From NCBI RefSeq assembly GCF_000620505.1, contig NZ_JIBC01000004.1, positions 558,001-622,000 of the forward strand: DNA of 64,000 bases. The letters run 5' to 3'. Position 1 is the stretch's first letter; each line of letters opens with the position of its first letter. The position numbers and the translations under genes are program-made. The DNA is from Sulfitobacter sp. 20_GPM-1509m. Lineage in GTDB: Bacteria; Pseudomonadota; Alphaproteobacteria; Rhodobacterales; Rhodobacteraceae. Under the pieces are notes generated by a model. It was not told the origin of the DNA, searched no databases, and saw only the letters and a program-made list of their open reading frames with translations. Positions 1 to 9,095 of the stretch are shown one piece after another.

Positions 1-73
1 ACGGAGCGGCCAGCAGGATGATGCCAAGCAAAAGGCGGAAAACCCTGTCTGTTGTTCCAAGATTCGTTGTCAT
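1..73 (-). CDS. DUF2892 inner-membrane protein, 5' part only
   Basis: The gene starts at ATG 73 and runs off the left edge, so only about 24 residues are visible. The start MTTNLGTTDRVFRLLLGIIL is typical of DUF2892 (YgaP-type transmembrane) proteins: a short polar N-terminus, then a hydrophobic helix. GGAGG lies about 6 nt before the ATG. It is the third gene after the Rrf2 and Crp/Fnr regulators and has its own palindrome-containing promoter. The role of DUF2892 proteins is poorly defined; many occur beside sulfur or redox regulators. Family call fairly sure, function unknown. Confidence 0.72.
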   Translation of the reverse strand, partial: MTTNLGTTDRVFRLLLGIILLAAP

Positions 74-126
74 TTCATTGCCTCCTATAAAAGCTACATT
101 CAATATAGCTCTTATCGGCGCAGTTC

Positions 127-145
127 TTGGTGACATTGTCACCAA
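127..145. promoter_or_regulatory. Perfect 9-1-9 palindrome, likely Crp/Fnr operator
   Basis: TTGGTGACATTGTCACCAA is a perfect inverted repeat around position 136. On the minus strand a TATATT -10 element sits at 107-102, which puts the transcription start near 95 and the palindrome centre at about -41. That is the class II activator position of Crp/Fnr proteins. The gene just upstream (160-831) encodes such a regulator, so it is the obvious candidate to bind here and control the DUF2892 gene. The symmetry and spacing are seen; the binding protein is inferred. Confidence 0.6.
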
Positions 146-159
146 CCTGGGTCAGCCTG

Positions 160-831
160 CTATGAATTATGATCTGCCAGTTTTTCCAGCCGCGCACGAT
201 CCAGCAAGCTCACGCTGCCACGGGCCTGCTCGATCCAGCCGCGACGCTGGAATTCCTGAAGCTGGCGCGAGATCACTTCACGCGCCGTCCCAAGTTCCAC
301 CGAGAGCTTTTGATGCGTTGTGATGATGGTATCCTGCCCATCCGACAGACTGAGCAATTTGTCGGCAAGCCGGACGTCCAGTCTCTGGAAGGCAACCTCG
401 TCGATCATCAGGAACAGATCGGTGATACGCTTGGAAAATGCGGCAAACACGAAGTCTCGAAACGATTTCGACTGGCTAACGAGTTGATCGAACACCTCAC
501 GCGGGATGGCAGCGGCCTGGATGGCGGTTTCCGAGATGCCTTCCGCCGAATAGTTCTCAAAGGCCAGAAGGCAGGCCGTTGTCAGAACGCAGCTTTCTCC
601 GGCCTGAATCCGGTAAAGTACAATTTCGTGCCCGGTGTCAGACACCTGCTGGACCCTGACCGTTCCATCCAGAAGAAACAGCATGTTCTCGGGCGAGTTC
701 CCGGGGCCAAAGATTGTAACCCCTTTTGGAACCTCAATGATGGCGCTCCGAGAGAGCAGGACCTGTTTGATTGTTGGCTCCAGACGAGACAGACCGGGAA
801 AACGCTCCACCCATTTCTGCGCATCGGTCAT
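160..831 (-). CDS. Crp/Fnr family transcriptional regulator
   Basis: This 223-residue protein has an N-terminal cyclic-nucleotide-binding-like beta-roll (about 20-120), a long dimer helix (about 125-150) and a C-terminal winged helix with the recognition motif GTAREVISRQLQEFQRRGWI. It lacks an N-terminal FNR-type cysteine cluster but has C81 and C87 (GESCVLTTAC), which could sense redox or sulfur species. Its ATG overlaps the stop of the Rrf2 gene by 4 nt, so the two are translationally coupled. It probably regulates the adjacent DUF2892 gene and perhaps the divergent cyd genes. Family is sure; the signal sensed is unknown. Confidence 0.88.
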   Translation of the reverse strand: MTDAQKWVERFPGLSRLEPTIKQVLLSRSAIIEVPKGVTIFGPGNSPENMLFLLDGTVRVQQVSDTGHEIVLYRIQAGESCVLTTACLLAFENYSAEGISETAIQAAAIPREVFDQLVSQSKSFRDFVFAAFSKRITDLFLMIDEVAFQRLDVRLADKLLSLSDGQDTIITTHQKLSVELGTAREVISRQLQEFQRRGWIEQARGSVSLLDRARLEKLADHNS

Positions 832-1292
832 CGTGAAGTGGTCTCCGTTCGTGGTATTTCCAGCGGAGCAATCCGTTCCATCAGTTGGCCACGGTTTGAC
901 GCAATTTGCGCTATCGTAAGATCGTCCAGGACAGCCATGAAAGCTGCTGTAGCTTCCTGCATTTTCCGCGACAGGATACAGATCCCCATCAGCGGACAGG
1001 TGTTTTTCTCGGGGTTAAAGCACTCGACGACGTCAAGGGGACCTTCCGTAATCCTTACCACATCGCCGACGATGATGTCTTCGGGTGGGCGGGCAAGACG
1101 AAAGCCACCCCCGCGCCCTCGAACGGTCTCAAGGTAGCCAGCCCGGCCCAGTTCATGCACGATTTTCATGATGTGGGGGCGCGATAGGTTATGGATCTTG
1201 GCCACATCGTCTACGCGAACAAGATCAGGCGATTTGAGTGCTGCAAGCTGCAGGGATCGCAGGGCGTAGTTGGTATAACTGGTCAATTTCAT
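828..1292 (-). CDS. Rrf2 family Fe-S regulator, NsrR-like
   Basis: A 154-residue Rrf2 protein with an N-terminal winged helix (KLTSYTNYALR..., SRPHIMKIVHELGRAGYL, RGRGGGFRLA) and three cysteines C91, C99 and C105 in a CX7CX5C pattern (CFNPEKNTC, then CPLMGIC). These are at the Fe-S ligand positions of NsrR/IscR proteins, with NsrR-like spacing, which suggests a nitric-oxide or redox-responsive repressor. It is first in an operon with the Crp/Fnr gene (4-nt overlap) and diverges from the cytochrome bd genes, a common arrangement for NO-resistant respiration. A candidate operator overlaps its own promoter. NsrR function is inferred from cysteines and context. Confidence 0.82.
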   Translation of the reverse strand: MKLTSYTNYALRSLQLAALKSPDLVRVDDVAKIHNLSRPHIMKIVHELGRAGYLETVRGRGGGFRLARPPEDIIVGDVVRITEGPLDVVECFNPEKNTCPLMGICILSRKMQEATAAFMAVLDDLTIAQIASNRGQLMERIAPLEIPRTETTSR

Positions 1293-1316
1293 GGTGCATC
1301 CTGTTGTCGCACCTTA

Positions 1317-1339
1317 AAGATATATTGAAAGTATTGCTT
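1317..1339. promoter_or_regulatory. Candidate Rrf2/NsrR operator over the regulator's promoter
   Basis: An imperfect inverted repeat with half-sites AAGATATATT and AGTATTGCTT covers 23 bp and matches the proteobacterial NsrR consensus (AAGATGCATTT and its inverse) at about 15 of 23 positions. On the minus strand it lies between a TTTACA -35 (1346-1341) and a TATATC -10 (1324-1319). That is where a repressor would block transcription of the Rrf2-Crp operon. Comparison was by eye, so the match is suggestive only. Confidence 0.45.
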
Positions 1340-1401
1340 TTGTAAATGACCTGGGCTACCCACGCCATTAAAACCACTATTTTGAATATAGGATAATCAT
1401 C

Positions 1402-1512
1402 ATGAGCTTCAGAATCGGGGACACGGCCCCAGACGTCTCGGCAGAGACAACGACTGGTCCCATCCAATTTCACGACTGGATTGGAACCGATTACATCCCG
1501 TGGCTCAAGTAG
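1402..1512 (+). pseudogene. Peroxiredoxin (1-Cys, Prx6-type) N-terminal remnant
   Basis: A 36-codon frame begins MSFRIGDTAPDVSAETTTGP and continues through QFHDWIG before ending at a TAG. This matches the conserved N-terminus of bacterial 1-Cys peroxiredoxins, but the region with the catalytic cysteine (PxxFTPVCTTE) is absent. An AGGA element lies upstream, so it may still be translated as a short peptide. After 1512 the sequence up to cydA (1624) is not recognisable. Best read as a deletion remnant of a peroxide-reducing enzyme left inside the cydA leader. Confidence 0.6.
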
Positions 1513-1623
1513 ATCGTGATGGCGAGATCATCGCCCCCGATTTCGCTCCGCAGAGAAACTAACAGTTTTTAGCGGCGCTATGGATCAGTTTAGAGTGCCC
1601 GACAATCTAACGAGGAAGACACC

Positions 1624-3033
1624 ATGTTTGACGGTATGACCGCAGAGACACTCGCCCGAATGCAATTTGCATTCACAGTGTCGTTTCACATCATCTTTCC
1701 CGCTTTCTCGATTGGAGTGGCCAGCTTTCTGGCCGTTCTGAACGGTCTATGGCTGAAGACGCGGGACGATACCTATCTGACCTTGTTCAACTACTGGAAG
1801 AAAATCTTTGCAGTTGCCTTCGGCATGGGCGTCGTGTCGGGCATTGTGATGTCCTACCAGTTCGGCACCAACTGGTCGGTGTTTTCGGACAAAACCGGAC
1901 CGGTTCTTGGACCGCTTATGGCGTATGAAGTGCTATCGGCGTTTTTTCTCGAGGCCGGGTTTCTCGGGATCATGTTGTTCGGGCGCGAACGGGTCGGTGA
2001 CAAATTGCACATGTTCGCCACGGCGATGGTCGCCTTTGGCACGCTGATGTCCGCCACATGGATCCTGTCGGTCAATTCCTGGATGCAGACGCCTGCTGGG
2101 TACAGCATCAATGACCTTGGACAATTTGTTCCGGAAGACTGGTGGCAGATCGTCTTTAACCCGTCTTTCCCCTACCGATTGGTTCACATGGTTCTGGCCG
2201 CGTATCTGACGACGGCCCTTGTTGTGGGCGGTGTCGGAGGCCTGCACCTTTTGCGCAACCGCGCAGATGCGCCCGCGCGTCGCATGTTCTCAATGGCGAT
2301 GTGGATGCTGATCGTCGTGGCTCCGCTGCAAATCCTTGCGGGTGACTTTCATGGGATCAACACGCTAGAGCACCAGCCCGCCAAGGTCATGGCGATGGAA
2401 GGGCACTATGAAAGTCATCCCGATGGCGCGCCACTGATCCTGTTTGGCATCCCGAATCCTGGTGAAAAGCGGATCGACTACGCGTTGCAGATCCCCCAAG
2501 TATCAAGCCTTATCCTGAAACACGAATGGGGCGCACCGCTCGACGGGCTGGACACAATTCCGGACGAAAATGAGCCGCCAGTGTCGATTGTCTTCTGGAG
2601 TTTCCGTGTGATGGTCGGCCTTGGGTTTGCCATGCTGGGACTGGGCGCATGGGCCGCGTGGCGGCGCTATCGCGGGCGACTGTATGACACGCCAATGCTG
2701 CACCGCGCTGCCATGGTGATGGGACCTATGGGCTTTGTCGCCGTCTTGGCGGGCTGGATCACAACAGAAGTCGGACGCCAACCCTTTACGGTCTATGGCT
2801 TGCTGCGCACCGGCGACAGTCTGGCCCCTGTCGCGGCACCAGCCGTGGCTGCATCCCTGCTGGCCTTCATCTTGGTCTATTTCTTCGTCTTTGGCGCGGG
2901 CACGTTTTATCTGCTGCGCATGATGAACAAACCAGCCGGAACCGTACATCTTGGTCTCAAGGATGGCCCGATCCGGACAGCTGGGATTACGCCCATCATG
3001 CAGACCGACCCTGATGCCATTCCAGGCGAATAA
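1624..3033 (+). CDS. cydA: Cytochrome bd ubiquinol oxidase subunit I
   Basis: A 469-residue polytopic protein of the CydA family. Visible landmarks are the haem ligand H22 (SFHIIFP), acidic residues E102 and E110 (AYEVLSAFFLEAGFLG), a second haem histidine H188 (RLVHMVL), the quinol loop and the GRQPFTVYGLLRT motif. The short quinol loop and DUF2474 partner fit the cyanide-insensitive oxidase subgroup. It oxidises ubiquinol and reduces oxygen to water in the inner membrane without proton pumping. GAGGAAG lies 6 nt before the ATG. First gene of cydA-cydB-DUF2474 and divergent from Rrf2/Crp regulators; no cydDC is seen nearby. Confidence 0.96.
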   Translation: MFDGMTAETLARMQFAFTVSFHIIFPAFSIGVASFLAVLNGLWLKTRDDTYLTLFNYWKKIFAVAFGMGVVSGIVMSYQFGTNWSVFSDKTGPVLGPLMAYEVLSAFFLEAGFLGIMLFGRERVGDKLHMFATAMVAFGTLMSATWILSVNSWMQTPAGYSINDLGQFVPEDWWQIVFNPSFPYRLVHMVLAAYLTTALVVGGVGGLHLLRNRADAPARRMFSMAMWMLIVVAPLQILAGDFHGINTLEHQPAKVMAMEGHYESHPDGAPLILFGIPNPGEKRIDYALQIPQVSSLILKHEWGAPLDGLDTIPDENEPPVSIVFWSFRVMVGLGFAMLGLGAWAAWRRYRGRLYDTPMLHRAAMVMGPMGFVAVLAGWITTEVGRQPFTVYGLLRTGDSLAPVAAPAVAASLLAFILVYFFVFGAGTFYLLRMMNKPAGTVHLGLKDGPIRTAGITPIMQTDPDAIPGE

Positions 3034-3044
3034 GGAGCACTACC

Positions 3045-4046
3045 ATGTTTGAACTTTCCTTTATCTGGGCTGGAATCATTGCTTTCGCAGTCCTGACATA
3101 CGTGATCCTCGACGGGTTCGACCTTGGGGTCGGCATCCTTTTCCCTCTCGCCGATGGCGAGCGGGAAAAGGCGATGATGATGAACTCCGTCGCGCCCATC
3201 TGGGACGGAAATGAGACCTGGTTGGTGATGGGTGGTGGAGGGCTGTTTGCCGTTTTCCCGCTGGCCTACTCGGTCGTCATGCCGGCATTGTATATGCCGA
3301 TCATCCTGATGTTGCTGGCCTTGATTTTTCGCGGCGTCGCCTTCGAATACCGTTGGCGCACCGAAAGATGGAAGCCAATTTGGGACATCGCATTTTTCGG
3401 CGGCTCGATAGTTGCTGCGTTCATGCAAGGGATCGCATTGGGGGCATTGGTTCAGGGGATCGAAGTGGCGGACCGTGCCTATGCGGGCGGATGGTGGGAT
3501 TGGTTGAGCCTGTTCTCTATCCTGACCGGGTTAGCCGTCGTTGTCGGCTATGCTTTGCTGGGCGCCACATGGATCATCCTGAAGACAGAAGGGAGCCTGC
3601 AACGTCAGATGCAGAACCTCGCGTGGTGGCTCGGGGTAGGAACACTTTGCTTTATCGGGATCGTCAGCATCATGACCCCGTTTCAGGACCCGGAATACTT
3701 CAGCCGCTGGCTGAACCTGCCGGGCAGTATTTTTAGCGTGTTGATGCCGGCGGCGGTTCTGGCCGCGGCTTGGGCGCTGTTCACAGGATTGAATGCAGGC
3801 AAGGATGGTCAACCATTTCTGGCGGCAATCAGCATCTTCGTGCTGTGTTTCATCGGCATCGGGATCAGCTTCTATCCCAATATTGTGCCACCCAGCCTTA
3901 CAATTGCAGAGGCGGCAGCACCTGACAAAAGCTTGCGCTTTGCCTTGGTCGGCACTGTCGTTCTGGTACCAATGATCCTTGCCTACACGGCCTACGCCTA
4001 TTGGGTCTTTCGTGGAAAAATTGATCCGGCTGAAGGGTATCACTGA
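3045..4046 (+). CDS. cydB: Cytochrome bd ubiquinol oxidase subunit II
   Basis: A 333-residue membrane protein starting MFELSFIWAGIIAFAVLTYV with the CydB motifs DGFDLGVGILFP, WDGNETWLVMGGGGLFA and YPNIVPPSLT. It pairs with CydA to form the oxidase core. It starts 11 nt after the cydA stop with AAGGAG in front. Its TGA overlaps the ATG of the next small gene (ATGA), which ties the three genes into one translationally coupled unit. Length and motifs are normal for the family. Confidence 0.96.
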   Translation: MFELSFIWAGIIAFAVLTYVILDGFDLGVGILFPLADGEREKAMMMNSVAPIWDGNETWLVMGGGGLFAVFPLAYSVVMPALYMPIILMLLALIFRGVAFEYRWRTERWKPIWDIAFFGGSIVAAFMQGIALGALVQGIEVADRAYAGGWWDWLSLFSILTGLAVVVGYALLGATWIILKTEGSLQRQMQNLAWWLGVGTLCFIGIVSIMTPFQDPEYFSRWLNLPGSIFSVLMPAAVLAAAWALFTGLNAGKDGQPFLAAISIFVLCFIGIGISFYPNIVPPSLTIAEAAAPDKSLRFALVGTVVLVPMILAYTAYAYWVFRGKIDPAEGYH

Positions 4047-4156
4047 TGCGACCTGACTCGTTTCGAAAAATCGGATGGTTCATCGCCATTTGGCTTATGA
4101 GTGTGCTTGCCCTCGGCATCGTTGCTTACGCGATACGCTTTGCAATCAACCCCTGA
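4046..4156 (+). CDS. DUF2474 single-helix oxidase subunit, CydX-like
   Basis: A 36-residue protein, MRPDSFRKIGWFIAIWLMSV and onward to a C-terminal INP, with one transmembrane helix preceded by basic residues. This matches the DUF2474 family, small proteins encoded after cydAB of the cyanide-insensitive type and analogous to CydX/CydS accessory subunits. It starts inside the cydB stop codon (ATGA overlap), which supports co-translation. Too short for default gene finders. Family recognised from pattern and position; a structural role in the oxidase is inference. Confidence 0.82.
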   Translation: MRPDSFRKIGWFIAIWLMSVLALGIVAYAIRFAINP

Positions 4157-4421
4157 GCTCCCCAAGCGATAGTGAAGCAGTTGCACGCCGATCTCGGCGC
4201 GCCTGGCTTCACGGGATCCTGGGGTCAGGACCCATTAATCCAGGAAAGGGTGTGGTCGAGAGTCATCAGCTTGGCTTTATTGAGTGCCTTGCTGGCCATC
4301 GGGGACCCCGTATCAACATATGGAAAAGGCGCCCATTGGGCCCCCTATATATAGCTCAACTTCGAGTTTCGCGAAATCTTTGCCCCGATTCCGAGACAAC
4401 TTTAACCCGATTTACACAACC
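4157..4421. other. Intergenic region, possible mobile-element relic
   Basis: No convincing gene is seen between the oxidase operon and the NDUFS4-like gene. The stretch holds GGGTCAGGACCCATTAATCC near 4223, with a GGGTC/GACCC symmetry that resembles sequence I associate loosely with insertion-sequence edges in this family, and a run of truncated frames. It also marks the point where base composition changes from the lower-GC oxidase region to the higher-GC region to its right. A decayed insertion element is possible but not shown. Confidence 0.25.
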
Positions 4422-4733
4422 TCAGTGCGTCCACACACCGCGCCGGTTGGTGGCAAAGTTGTCGCCGTAGCCGCCGGGGCGGATGTTGGCTTTGCGCTTG
4501 TTGGGGTCCTGGACCACGGCATCGATGCCGTTTTCGCGGGCGTAATCTTCGGCCTGCTCGCGGGTGTCAAAGCGCAGGCGCACCTGAGCCTGGGTGTCGT
4601 CGGAGGACGTCCAGCCCATCAGCGGATCAACCGTGCGTGCGGTGGCAGGGATGAAATCCAGCACCCAGCCCTTGGTGCGCGCCGTGCCCGACGACATGGC
4701 GGTTTTTGCGGGTTGGTAGATTCGTGCGCGCAT
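4422..4733 (-). CDS. NDUFS4-family complex I accessory protein
   Basis: A 103-residue protein, [20 protein letters not shown] at the start, then [17 protein letters not shown] and a C-terminal [19 protein letters not shown]. This is the ETC complex I subunit (NDUFS4/AQDQ) family that associates with NADH:ubiquinone oxidoreductase in alphaproteobacteria and mitochondria. Start at ATG 4733 is set by AGGAG about 8 nt upstream; a longer frame to 4886 runs into the protease gene and is not conserved-looking. It stands alone, downstream of the protease gene on the same strand. Confidence 0.88.
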   Translation of the reverse strand: MRARIYQPAKTAMSSGTARTKGWVLDFIPATARTVDPLMGWTSSDDTQAQVRLRFDTREQAEDYARENGIDAVVQDPNKRKANIRPGGYGDNFATNRRGVWTH

Positions 4734-4812
4734 GGACAGGCTCCTGAGGTTGCGGGTTGATATATCGGCAATTTCGCCCCGTGGGGCAAGATGCGTTTTG
4801 ACGCGGGTCCCG

Positions 4813-6693
4813 CTAGTCACATTCAATGAACGTCGTAAAGGCCTTGGCGGTTTCCGCCAGCGACACTGGCGACAGCACCTGTGCACCCGACTGTTCGGTG
4901 TGACGCACGCCGTTCATCCGCAAATAGCGTTTGGCGACGCCCCCGCGAATGGCAAAGTTGACGTTCTGGGGAATGTCACCGATGCGCTCGGCCAGCCGCT
5001 GAGCGTCCAGCTTGGACACCACGACGCCCACGACCTGCCCCTTGTCATCCACGACGGGACCGCCCGAATTGCCCGGCTGCACCGGTGCCGTGATCTGCAT
5101 GGTGATGGAATCGCCGCTCAGGCCGGTCACCGCCGACACCGCGCCGCGGGTCACGTTCAGCCCCCCCAACAGGCCGCTCAGCGGATAGCCCAGCACGGTC
5201 ACGTCCGAGTTCAGGCCCGCCGCTTCGGGGGCGAAGGCGGCGTAGGGCAATGCCTTGGCCGCGTCGATCGACAACAGCGCCAGATCGTAGGTGTCCGAGA
5301 CATTGCGCAGGGTCGCGGGGCGCCCGTCAATGCGCAGGTCGGTGCAGCCGTCGACCACATGGGCGTTGGTCAGCACCAGCCCGTCCGAACGCACGACGAT
5401 CCCGGTGCCCGAGCTGCTGGCGCTGCGCTTGGGTTCGGGGCGGGTGACAGGCGCAGGTGTCGGTGCAGGTGTCGGCGCAGGCTCTGCCGTGCGACGGGGA
5501 CGGTTGACGCTGTCGCCCGTGCTGGCGGGCGGTTGCGGGCGCGCCTGTGGCGGGGCCACGGCAACCTGTTGCGGCTGCGACGTGCGCGGGCGGTTCACAC
5601 TGTCGCCACCGCTGGCCGCCGCCACGGGCGCCGAGGGTGCAGCGACGGGCGGGTTTTCCTCCTCCTGCCGATCGATGAAATCAAGCGTCGCCTGAATGTT
5701 ACGGTCCAGGAAACCGCCTTCCTGAAAGCGGATCGGCGTCGCCTGCCCCTGCTGCATCGACGCCGTGACCGCACGCACCAGATGCACGTCACGATCCTCT
5801 GCCGACAGGATGACGGTGGACCACTGACCGCGCAGGAAATGCGAACGTGCATAGAGGTGGCGGCCGTTTGCCTTTTGCACCGCCGTGATCGCGAAATCGT
5901 CCTTGCGCAGCGAATAGGGGTCTGAACCGGGCGCCGCTTCGCCATAGACAAAATCGTGGATTCTCTGGGCGCGGTCCTGATCGCTGGTGGTGAAGGAATA
6001 GCGCAGGCTGCTGGCGGTATGTTCCCAATTGGTGAAATTGGAATCCGAACCCGCCTCTTCCGACTGTGCCGTCGGGAACAGATAGCTCATGCCCAGCAGC
6101 GCGTTGTAATACATCTGCCAGCCGCCGCGGTCCATTTCCTCGACCAGATCGAATGCCAGCCCCGACAGGTGCCAGTTGGCCGGTCCCTGCCCGCTTTCGC
6201 GAAAGGCATAGGCTTCCAGCGCCTGCTGGCTGCGCTTGCCCCAGTCTCCATCCAGCAAACCGTTGTAATCGCCCTGAAACGCCAATGCGAGCTGGATGAA
6301 CCGTTTGTCCTGCGTGCCCATGCGCGACGCGTCCACTGCCTGCCAGATGATGTTCTCACCTGTGGCCGCTGCATCGAATCGCGCCGCAACGCGGGTATAG
6401 CTTTTGCCCGCCGAACACAGCGCGTCATTGGGCAGCCGGCCCGCCGCCTTGCCCTGCGCCAGAACCGTGTCCGCGCGGTCCTTGCGCACCACCTGGGCAG
6501 TGATCGCGTACCAGCCGTTTTGCGACAGGTAGACAGTGGTGTCGCGGTCCGACCAACGGGCGCGCACGTCCTCCGCTGCCTGCGCCAGCGTCGGGCGCGA
6601 GGACAGCACGACGGTGCAATAGCCGTCGGGGATCTGTGCAAGGGCACTGGTGGCAAGGGAGAGGGCAACAAGGGTCAGTGAAAACAGGCGCAT
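4813..6693 (-). CDS. Secreted trypsin-like serine protease with peptidoglycan-binding domain
   Basis: A 626-residue exported protein. The N-terminus [20 protein letters not shown] is a signal peptide. Residues about 140-175 ([20 protein letters not shown]) look like a PG_binding_1 repeat. A proline-rich linker of about 380-450 carries GDSVNRPR twice. The C-terminal 190 residues form an S1C-type protease with NAHVVDG (His), DTYDLALL (Asp) and QPGNSGGPV (Ser), so the triad is intact. It probably acts in the periplasm. Start at 6693 is chosen because the signal peptide begins there. Substrate unknown. Confidence 0.85.
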   Translation of the reverse strand: MRLFSLTLVALSLATSALAQIPDGYCTVVLSSRPTLAQAAEDVRARWSDRDTTVYLSQNGWYAITAQVVRKDRADTVLAQGKAAGRLPNDALCSAGKSYTRVAARFDAAATGENIIWQAVDASRMGTQDKRFIQLALAFQGDYNGLLDGDWGKRSQQALEAYAFRESGQGPANWHLSGLAFDLVEEMDRGGWQMYYNALLGMSYLFPTAQSEEAGSDSNFTNWEHTASSLRYSFTTSDQDRAQRIHDFVYGEAAPGSDPYSLRKDDFAITAVQKANGRHLYARSHFLRGQWSTVILSAEDRDVHLVRAVTASMQQGQATPIRFQEGGFLDRNIQATLDFIDRQEEENPPVAAPSAPVAAASGGDSVNRPRTSQPQQVAVAPPQARPQPPASTGDSVNRPRRTAEPAPTPAPTPAPVTRPEPKRSASSSGTGIVVRSDGLVLTNAHVVDGCTDLRIDGRPATLRNVSDTYDLALLSIDAAKALPYAAFAPEAAGLNSDVTVLGYPLSGLLGGLNVTRGAVSAVTGLSGDSITMQITAPVQPGNSGGPVVDDKGQVVGVVVSKLDAQRLAERIGDIPQNVNFAIRGGVAKRYLRMNGVRHTEQSGAQVLSPVSLAETAKAFTTFIECD

Positions 6694-6884
6694 GGCAATC
6701 TTCCGGTAAAATCTCCAACAGGTTAATGCAGGCGTTTTTGAAATTCCACATTTCCCTGACCGGAATCCGTCCCTTGTGACAGCGGGGCCCTGCCCGCTGC
6801 TGACAAATTCTGACAGCATCGCCCCCTGCCCCCCTTGCGTCTGCCGTCAAACGGACCAAGTTGGGAGGTGAAAGCGAGACTGCC

Positions 6885-9086
6885 ATGCCCTACGCCCACT
6901 CCGACTCCTCCGCGCCGGTGCTGTCGAACCCTGCGCCGGACGTAAAGAACCGCCCCAAGCTTGAGGGCGGCCAGCGGTTCCGGCTGCAAACCGAATTCGA
7001 AGCCGCAGGCGACCAGCCCACGGCAATCAAGGAGTTGACCGAGGGCGTTCTGGCGGGCGAGCACAATCAGGTGCTCTTGGGCGCGACCGGCACGGGCAAG
7101 ACGTTCACCATGGCGCGCGTGATCGAGGAAACCCAGCGTCCGGCGATCATCCTGGCCCCGAACAAGACGCTCGCGGCGCAGCTCTATGGCGAATTCAAGG
7201 GCTTCTTTCCCGACAACGCGGTCGAATATTTCGTCAGCTACTACGACTATTACCAGCCCGAGGCCTATGTGGCGCGGTCCGACACCTACATCGAGAAAGA
7301 AAGCCAGATCAACGAACAGATCGACCGCATGCGCCACTCGGCCACGCGGGCGCTGCTGGAGCGTGACGATGTGATCATCGTGGCTTCTGTGTCGTGCATC
7401 TACGGCATCGGCTCGGTCGAAACCTATGGCGCGATGACGCAGGATCTGAAGGTCGGTCAGATGTACGACCAGCGTCAGGTGATCGCGGATCTGGTGGCGC
7501 AGCAGTACAAACGCAACGACCAGGCGTTCTTTCGCGGGGCGTTCCGCGTGCGCGGCGATGCGCTGGAAATCTTCCCCGCCCACCTTGATGACCGCGCATG
7601 GCGGCTGTCGTTCTTTGGCGAGGAACTGGAAAGCATCACGGAATTCGACCCGCTGACCGGCGAGAAAACCGCGACGATGGACCAGATCCGCGTCTACGCC
7701 AACAGCCACTACGTGACGCCGAAACCGACGATGTCGCAGGCCATCATCGGCATCAAGAAAGAACTGCGGATGCGGCTGGACCAGCTGGTCGGCGACGGCA
7801 AGTTGCTGGAGGCGCAACGGCTGGAACAGCGCACCAACTTTGATCTGGAAATGCTGGAAGCGACCGGCGTCTGCAACGGCATCGAAAACTATTCGCGTTA
7901 TCTGACAGGCCGCGCGCCGGGCGAGCCGCCCCCCACCCTGTTCGAGTTCATCCCCGACAATGCCATCGTCTTTGCCGATGAAAGCCACGTCAGCGTGCCG
8001 CAGATCGGTGGCATGTACAAAGGCGACTACCGGCGCAAATTCACACTGGCCGAACACGGGTTCCGGCTGCCGTCGTGCATGGACAACCGCCCGCTGAAGT
8101 TCGAGGAATGGGACGCCATGCGCCCGCAATCGGTCTTCGTCAGCGCAACCCCCGCCGCCTGGGAGATCGAGCAGACCGGCGGCGTGTTCACCGAACAGGT
8201 GATCCGCCCCACCGGCCTTGTCGATCCGGTGATCGAAATCCGCCCCGTGGACATGCAGGTTGATGACCTGCTGGACGAGGTGCGCAAAGTGGCTGCCGCA
8301 GGGATGCGCACCCTCTGCACCACCCTGACCAAGCGCATGGCCGAAGACCTGACCGAATACATGCACGAACAGGGCATCCGCGTGCGCTATATGCACAGCG
8401 ACATCGACACCATCGAACGCATTGAAATCCTGCGCGATTTGCGTCTGGGCGCCTTTGACGTGCTGATCGGGATCAACCTGCTGCGCGAGGGTCTGGACAT
8501 CCCCGAATGCGGGCTGGTGGCCATTCTGGACGCGGACAAAGAGGGCTTCTTGCGCTCGGAAACCTCGCTGATCCAGACCATCGGGCGTGCGGCGCGCAAC
8601 GCCGACGGGCGCGTGATCATGTACGCCGACCGCATCACCGGCAGCATGGAACGCGCGATGGGCGAAACCGAACGCCGCCGGACCAAGCAGTTGGCCTATA
8701 ACAAGGAACACGGGATCACCCCCGCCACGGTGAAGAAAAACGTCGAGGATATCCTGGCCGGTCTCTACAAGGGCGACACCGACCAATCCCGCGTCACCGC
8801 CAAGATCGACAAATCGCTGGCCGGGGGCAACCTTCAGGCGGTTCTGGACGGGTTGCGCACCGACATGCGCAAGGCCGCCGAGAACCTGGAATTTGAAGAA
8901 GCCGCCCGCCTGCGCGACGAGGTCAAACGGCTGGAAGCGGTCGATCTGGTGGTGGCCGACGATCCGATGGCGCGGCAATACGCGGTGGAAAAGGCCGTGG
9001 GCGACGCGCAAAAGGCATCCGGCCGCAGCACCGGCGGACGTGGCGGCATGCGCGGCGGGAAATCACGGTACGGGGGGAAGCGGTAG
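6885..9086 (+). CDS. uvrB: Excinuclease ABC subunit B
   Basis: A 733-residue UvrB, the damage-verifying helicase of nucleotide excision repair. It shows Walker A GATGTGKT (about 66-73), the beta-hairpin region [12 protein letters not shown], helicase motifs including [16 protein letters not shown] and QTIGRAARN, and the C-terminal UVR motif [18 protein letters not shown] that binds UvrC. A TTG at 6861 would add 8 residues, but the GGAGG there sits inside that extension, so ATG 6885 is preferred. The tail after the UVR motif is glycine-rich. Stands alone, convergent with the hemerythrin gene. Confidence 0.97.
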   Translation: MPYAHSDSSAPVLSNPAPDVKNRPKLEGGQRFRLQTEFEAAGDQPTAIKELTEGVLAGEHNQVLLGATGTGKTFTMARVIEETQRPAIILAPNKTLAAQLYGEFKGFFPDNAVEYFVSYYDYYQPEAYVARSDTYIEKESQINEQIDRMRHSATRALLERDDVIIVASVSCIYGIGSVETYGAMTQDLKVGQMYDQRQVIADLVAQQYKRNDQAFFRGAFRVRGDALEIFPAHLDDRAWRLSFFGEELESITEFDPLTGEKTATMDQIRVYANSHYVTPKPTMSQAIIGIKKELRMRLDQLVGDGKLLEAQRLEQRTNFDLEMLEATGVCNGIENYSRYLTGRAPGEPPPTLFEFIPDNAIVFADESHVSVPQIGGMYKGDYRRKFTLAEHGFRLPSCMDNRPLKFEEWDAMRPQSVFVSATPAAWEIEQTGGVFTEQVIRPTGLVDPVIEIRPVDMQVDDLLDEVRKVAAAGMRTLCTTLTKRMAEDLTEYMHEQGIRVRYMHSDIDTIERIEILRDLRLGAFDVLIGINLLREGLDIPECGLVAILDADKEGFLRSETSLIQTIGRAARNADGRVIMYADRITGSMERAMGETERRRTKQLAYNKEHGITPATVKKNVEDILAGLYKGDTDQSRVTAKIDKSLAGGNLQAVLDGLRTDMRKAAENLEFEEAARLRDEVKRLEAVDLVVADDPMARQYAVEKAVGDAQKASGRSTGGRGGMRGGKSRYGGKR

Positions 9087-9095
9087 GGCCGCGCC

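Noticed and set aside
169-1137. 322-codon plus-strand frame over the Rrf2/Crp genes
   Set aside because: It is the antisense shadow of two clear regulators.
4157-4421. Short frames in the gap after the DUF2474 gene
   Set aside because: No start site, domain or codon bias supports a gene; kept only as a possible relic.
6723-9011. 762-codon open frame on the minus strand opposite uvrB
   Set aside because: Shadow frame of a high-GC gene: His/Gln/Val-rich product with no domain, and uvrB on the other strand is certain.
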